This document shows positions 58,835 to 64,000 of a stretch of 64,000 nt of DNA, in pieces. The notes beneath the pieces were generated by a model. It had not been told where the DNA came from and did not search any database. It saw only the letters and a program-made list of their open reading frames with translations. Source of the DNA: Cryptomeria japonica (taxonomy: Eukaryota; Streptophyta; Pinopsida; Cupressales; Cupressaceae); assembly GCF_030272615.1 (NCBI RefSeq), contig NC_081407.1, positions 318,088,456 to 318,152,455 of the forward strand. Direction: 5' to 3'. Positions within the stretch are counted from its first letter, which is position 1. Each line of letters opens with the position of its first letter. The translations under genes and the position numbers were made by a program.

Positions 58835-61475
58835 CGCAAACAAACCACACATGTCCCATCTACGCCTTTCCTCATTTATTTGTCATAAAAAAAACCTACT
58901 CATTAGTATTTTTCCTCATTTATTTGAGGACGTTTCTCTTGCTTATTTATCTATATAACTCACCTCTTTCTCTCTGCTTCACCAAGTTGAGTACTTTGAC
59001 TTCCTAAGCACTGCCCCTACTTTCATTGTTTTCATGTCTTTGTATTCAGTTGAGTCAGATTCCATGGCTTCCACTTCTCATCAACCAGAGATTGAGATTG
59101 TAAATGCTTTTCATGAGCTTTCTACACCATCTGCATCTATATCTACTTCTACTACATCCTCATCCTGCAATGTTTTTATTAATCATTGTGGACCTGATGT
59201 AAAACACATGCTAGCTAGAGATGTCTACAATGCCCTCCATGCTATGGGTCTCAATGTTTGTCTTGATTCCCATGATCTTTAATTGGGAGATCTCTTCCCT
59301 ACACAACTACAAGAAGCAATGTCTTATGCTTCCCTTCATATAGCAATATTTTCTCCCACATACACAAAATCGGCTAGGTGTCTTGTTGAGCTATCATTTA
59401 TGCTCAAGTATGGCACATCTATCATTCCTATTTTCTACCAGGTTAGTCCTGACAACCTCCACCATTTGAAAGGAAGCTACACAGCTTCCTTTTTGGAGCA
59501 TGAAGAGAATGGTAGATATGGCAAAGACAAGCTTACGGAGTGGAAGAAGGCACTCCATGATGTCTCATCTTATACAGGAGAAAGCATCAATAATAATGAG
59601 TAAGTAACAAATAATCTCTCTTCTCTACATCTCTTATTACACCTTTGATTTCATTTAATACTTCTCTATTTTATATATGCATATGTTTGATTATATCATC
59701 ATTGTTTAGTAATGCTTCTTCATTTTTGTCCTTCTCAAACCATGTTGTTTAGAGATGAGAAAAGGGTGTTGAAGAATATTGTGAATCATGTGTTAAAAAT
59801 AATAAAAATGGTACCATTAGAGGCAGCACAACATCTTGTGGGTCTTGAAGAAATTGTAGCAGACTCTGAAATGACAATTAGGAAACTTGAGAAAATTCAT
59901 TATGATGTTCAAATTCAAATTGTGGGAATTTGGGGTATGGGTGGATGTGGAAAAACCACTTTGGAAAAAGATTTATATAATCATAAATATTCATCTATAA
60001 AAAATTCTAACTTTCTCTTTGATATTAGAGATGCTACAAACAAAATTAAGTTGCACAAAATGCAGAGACAACTCCTTCAGGATTGTAGGTTCAAATTCAT
60101 TGAACAATCTTTTAACAGTATAGAGAATGGCAAGAACATTCTCTCTAATTATTTGATATCTATTCTTGTATTTGTTGTTTTGGATGATGTGGATCATCGG
60201 GAACAACTATAAGATTTAATGCCAACAAAGGTGAGCCTTACACCTAGGATTTTGATCATTGTTACAACACGGGACAAGGAAGCCCTCAGGGTTTGTGGCA
60301 TCTCCTACATCTATGAAATGAAGTCAATGAAACAATTTCAAACCAGACATCTTTTTTGTTGGCATGCATTCTTACAACATTTTCCATTGTTAGGATATGA
60401 GAATCTTGTTGAAGAATTCATAACTGGTAGCAATGGGTTACCTTTGTCTTTAAAAGTTATTTGGAGCTCATCTTTATGGTTACTTCAATAAATATTTATG
60501 GAAAGGTGTACTGCATAAAATTTCTCGAATATTGCCTAATGATATCATAAATAAGTTGAAAGTAAGCTATGATGCTTTAGATAAAGAAGAGCAACAAATA
60601 TTCTTAGACATAGCTTGTTTTTTACTAATGCAAGCAAGTTGGCCATTATTACATTATGGGAAGGATCGAGTTGGAGTGGACTGTGTGGATGGGAAAGGCT
60701 TGTAAACAAGTGTTTTGTTGAACTTGTTATGAGGATGAGATAAGAATGCATGATCATTTAAGATATTTAGGAAGGGAAATTGCAAGTACTTTCCAACCTT
60801 ATTGTATGTGGTATCCAAATCAGTTTATGATTATTTATAAACAGGATGAGGTGAGGTTAATAAGTTATTTTTGCATGCTGCTAGAAAATTAGAAATTATG
60901 CGTTGAAATTAAAAAAGTAAATAAAATCTCTATTTATCAATTTGTATCTTTACCTTGTTCTATTTTAAGTTTGTTTCTTTTGCTATTTCTCTATCCAGAT
61001 AAGAGGATAATATTGAATGCAACAACCACTGACATTCACAAGTTTCTTGGTTCCCTATTGAATACAAGCTCTTTCCCATATGGATTAAAAAAATTGTGGG
61101 AGAAAACTATAGTAGTTATTTACACATTGTCAAATTGTCAAGAGAGTTGGCATGGCTTAGTTGCACTAGAATCGATCATAGAAATCTTCCATCATGGATA
61201 TCATTGAAAAGCCTAAGAGTTTTAGAACTTCATGATTGCCTTGAGATAGTAGGCTTGTGGAAAGATGGGGTGCAAGTAAGTGTCTTTCCACTACGATTCT
61301 CTCTAATCTTTATTAAATGAATTAAATATTCTTTGCAATCTTTATCTCCCCCTTACCTAAATTCAAAATTGGTTATAGACTCCGGTGCAGTTAAGAGTGT
61401 TAGTTGTTTCTTCTTGCCCTAAATTGCAATGAATTCCTAAGTCCATAGGAGATATCATTAATTTAGATAATATAT
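58835..61475 (+). pseudogene. Broken TIR-NB-LRR paralogue
   Basis: Homologous to the TNL at 30.7-34.8 kb from the promoter through the start of the LRR exon. Exon 1 (about 59064-59599) encodes the TIR but has a TAA at 59280-59282 (DL*LGD against DLHLGD), and the SPWCLAEL segment reads SARCLVEL, losing the Trp. Exon 2 starts at 59753 and keeps an intact P-loop GMGGCGKTT and LDDVDH. It then has a TAA at 60210-60212, a frameshift after GLPLSLKV (about 60465) and more near 60620-60700, although IRMHDHLRYLGREIAS can be read about 60740-60785. Exon 3 (about 61001-61275) and the first about 85 bp of exon 4 (from 61381) remain, then homology ends. Splice sites are at matching positions. It cannot make a full receptor. 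Confidence 0.9.
58945..58965 (+). promoter_or_regulatory. TATA region of the broken TNL
   Basis: 'atctatataactcacc' corresponds to TTATATAAGTCGCC of the intact TNL. Both are followed by 'tttctc.ctgcttca' and 'gttgagtac'. The conserved block suggests the paralogue kept a core promoter. Confidence 0.55.
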
Positions 61476-61479
61476 AAAG

Positions 61480-62935
61480 ACATACAAAGGGAGAAGATCT
61501 AGTTGATACTCAAACCTTTCACCTAATATTTCATTCTTATAATACTAAACGTTTCTCTACCACATTATAATAACACATTTACAATAATATGCATGCCTAA
61601 CATGAGTCTATGTGCAACTTAACTCAATAGAGAGATTTTTACAAGGGCACACCACAACCATATCCTCTACAAAACTAGACAATAACATTAGCATGATCAT
61701 AAATGACAAATAGTTGGGATCTCTAGACCACACCAACCTAATCAATCACTAATGCACAAATATTCTACAAACCAATATGCATACAAAGAAAAGGGAAAAC
61801 ACTATATATGGTCACACAATGCAATATTTACTAGTGCATTATTTATCTTTACACAACTTTCAACATGATTCCATACATATGACCAAATTGTAACTCTTAA
61901 ATCGATAAAATGTAATAATTACACCCAAGCTCCCACATGAAATTTTGGAACATAAGGCTTTATCCAAATTATAATATCAACATTTTTATTTCATGCAACT
62001 ACATAATCAAATAAAAAATAAATGTTCTCACACTTAACAATGGAAGGTACACTTCACACAAGAATTTCTTAATCACCGTGTAAAAGAGACAAATACTAGT
62101 TTCAAATATGATAAAGTGGTCAAGAGGGTATGCTACTCGTGTATCATAGTATATACATAGAAAGGGTCCATAATTCAAGGTTATTTTGAGCAATCAATAT
62201 CATAGTAAATTTCCCCCAAATACTGAATATATGAACACACGTCATCTCTTTCACAACCAAATAAATAACTCATAAGACACCACACTAGGTTAAATTAAAA
62301 CCCAAGAGAATCTACAATTCCTTAAACATACAAAATTGCACATCCAAATTATTTAAAATGGCTACCATAACATCAAAATGACCCCAAAAAGCTTACTCAT
62401 ATAATTACACCCAAAGCAAAGATTCTTACTAATCATTCAAAACATTAGGAAGTAAATTTGCAAAACAAAACAAAAAAAAAATCCTAGAAACCACAAGGGT
62501 ATAACTAATCCCACAAACATGGCACTCTTAAAAAATAGCATGCAAGAAAAGCATAATGATAAATAACACATGCTACTCAAAAAAAATGACCATAGAAGGA
62601 CTCCACACATGCTTGGCCACATCTGCCTTAATATTCGCATATTACTTCTGCAATAATCTAATCATATTCGCATCTCTAAATGATCTACAAGATCTCATAC
62701 TTATATATGAGTCTTATTACAATTCGTCTTGTCAGCTTACAAAAAGATATTACAAATAAATACAAACTGCAATAAACAAAATCCTATCGGCTGGGGTGTC
62801 GGTAATCATCTTTGTCGTTGTCGGTAAACTTTTTGTCAGTGTAGAGTCTATCGGTGCCACAGGATTGCAAGGTTGCCATCAATGACAATATCTTCAATCA
62901 CCTACAATTCCTTATTGGAATGTGCAATGCCAACA
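61480..62935 (-). mobile_element. Probable 3' LTR interrupting the broken TNL
   Basis: Starts on the minus strand TGTTGGCATTGCACATTCC at 62935, after the purine run AAAGAGGGAGAT (62947-62936). A TATA box 'CATATATAAGTATGAG' lies near 62705. The far end could not be pinpointed; it is placed where TNL exon 4 homology stops (about 61475). The other LTR would be beyond 64000. If correct, this insertion truncated the TNL LRR exon. Confidence 0.5.
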
Positions 62936-63049
62936 ATCTCCCTCTTTGGCATTGATGGCAACACCCATGAGAAAAATCCAAAAATGTGTCCAAATTTTGA
63001 AGTCCAAAAAAAATCTTATCAAAAATTGTGCCAAAACTGTGTGTTCCCC
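62936..63049 (-). other. Polypurine tract and repeated purine-rich words upstream of the LTR
   Basis: Three G-rich purine runs occur in succession on the minus strand: CAAAGGGGGAG (about 63101-63111), TTAGGGGGAACAC (about 63045-63055) and CAAAGAGGGAGAT (next to the LTR). 'GTTGCCATCAATGCCAAAG' matches the sequence before Copia 3' LTRs seen at 18.08 kb. Only the last run is correctly placed to be the priming tract. Confidence 0.5.
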
Positions 63050-64000
63050 CTAAGCAAATGATCTCTTATGTCCATCATTTTTCTCATCTCTACCACTCCC
63101 CCTTTGACATGAATGACAAATCCTGTCAAAAATGTCAACTAAACCCTGTAACCAGCTGGTTACAATCTGAAATATGTCTGCCAATGCAAAATTTAGGCTC
63201 TGAGTGAACCTTTCACTATCCTTCAATGTTGCTTTAGTCTTTTCAATTGTACCGGTGAGGATGTGCATTTTCTCATCCGGTGTCTTTAGTCCTGGAAAAA
63301 GTGCCTCTGATATCTCCCTTCTCAAAGCGACGAGGTTGTCAAGTTTAGGACCAAGTCTACATTTAAGCTCTTTTGCCTTGAACTTTATTCTTTCCTCTTT
63401 TTTTTCAAATTTTTCAATTTTCTCTTCAAAGCATGCTATTTCCTACTCTATAACCAATATGGGTTCCAATGAACCGATGAGATTATCAGCTATATCATTT
63501 ATTTCTTTCTTCACAATACTGATCTTCTTGTCAATATCCACTGTCAAAATAGCAATCTTACATGTGTCTCTATACAACTCCTTAAATTCCATTATTGTTT
63601 TGCTTAGTGTCGGTAGGAGTGTGTCAATGTGTTTCGTGCACTTCTTTATTGTCTCATCAAAGAATTTTTCCTTTTCTCTGTTCATTTTCTCACTGAATGT
63701 CTCCTCATTTATCTGATCAACTGTCAATAAGTTGTCGGTGATATACTTAGACAGTGTGTCTAATTGGTTCAAAGAATCTCTATTTTCCACATTGCATTTG
63801 GGTGCAATCAATTTTAATAAAGGAATTGTATCATCAATAGCCTTGTATGCAAGTACATTGCAATCTGTTATTTTCTTAATCAAATCCAATAATACCTCTG
63901 TTACATTAGTTGGTCTAAATTCTGTCATGGAAGAACCAGATGATTGTCCAACTATCTTAACAATCTGCATTTTGTCGATGTGAGTAACCTCTTTACTTGT
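63050..64000 (-). CDS. Coiled-coil ORF upstream of an LTR, partial
   Basis: Reads from the window edge (no start seen) through QIVKIVGQSSGSSMTEFRP to a stop after KRSFA at 63050, with one in-frame TAG at 63445-63443. Both parts share one frame (over 300 codons in view). Much of it is strongly helical and charged (NREKEKFFDETIKKC, FEEKIEKFEKKEERIKFKA). There are no catalytic motifs of reverse transcriptase, RNase H or integrase. It sits just before a polypurine tract and 3' LTR, where some large plant Copia elements (SIRE/Maximus type) carry an extra ORF. That assignment is inferred; the pol region is outside the window. The single stop may mean a recent pseudogene or an error. Confidence 0.5.

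Overview
This window is plant nuclear DNA, most likely from a conifer or another gymnosperm with a large genome. The evidence is an intron-rich TIR-NB-LRR (TNL) gene whose TIR domain opens with DVFINHRGPDVK, a form I associate with conifer TNLs. Around it is a dense, nested and mostly decayed landscape of LTR retrotransposons, RNase H-bearing LINEs and other repeats. There is no sign of prokaryotic or organellar organisation.

Layout: 1-8.0 kb is AT-rich DNA with two LTR-like fragments and old repeats. 8.9-12.2 kb is a decayed Copia element on the minus strand. 13.3-16.5 kb is an old repeat split by a 5'-truncated LINE (LINE A) with a 12-bp target duplication. 16.5-20.4 kb is the 3' half of a second minus-strand Copia, whose reverse transcriptase is interrupted by a tRNA-derived SINE. 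20.4-22.8 kb is a lone LTR of the same family as the large element at 36-44 kb. 22.8-24.9 kb is LINE B. 24.9-30.6 kb is AT-rich DNA with an LTR edge and a tandem duplication. 30.7-34.9 kb is an apparently intact five-exon TNL gene (minus strand, 1185 aa). 36.3-44.3 kb is a complete LTR element with a perfect 5-bp target duplication, a tRNA primer site, a polypurine tract and one 1117-aa Gag/protease-like ORF, but no reverse transcriptase or integrase. 44.3-49.2 kb holds hairpin-forming tandem repeats and LINE C. 49.2-56.9 kb is LINE D, split by a 5.1-kb non-coding element with 30-bp terminal inverted repeats. 57.0-58.8 kb is an LTR. 58.8-61.5 kb is a broken TNL paralogue on the plus strand. 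61.5-64 kb is an LTR followed by a coiled-coil ORF that runs off the window.

Functionally only the TNL at 30.7-34.8 kb looks like an intact host gene. It is expected to encode an intracellular immune receptor: TIR NADase, NB-ARC switch, LRR sensor and C-terminal post-LRR domain. The second TNL shares its promoter block and splice positions but has stops, frameshifts and a truncated LRR region. Apart from the gag-only element, all element coding regions I could read carry stops or frameshifts. The most unusual items are the 5.1-kb inverted-repeat element (palindrome arrays flanking about 3.2 kb of GA-rich satellite), the gag-only LTR element with palindromic LTR minisatellites, and a LINE group that carries an extra coiled-coil ORF downstream of RNase H. 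All calls are from reading sequence; no database search was run.
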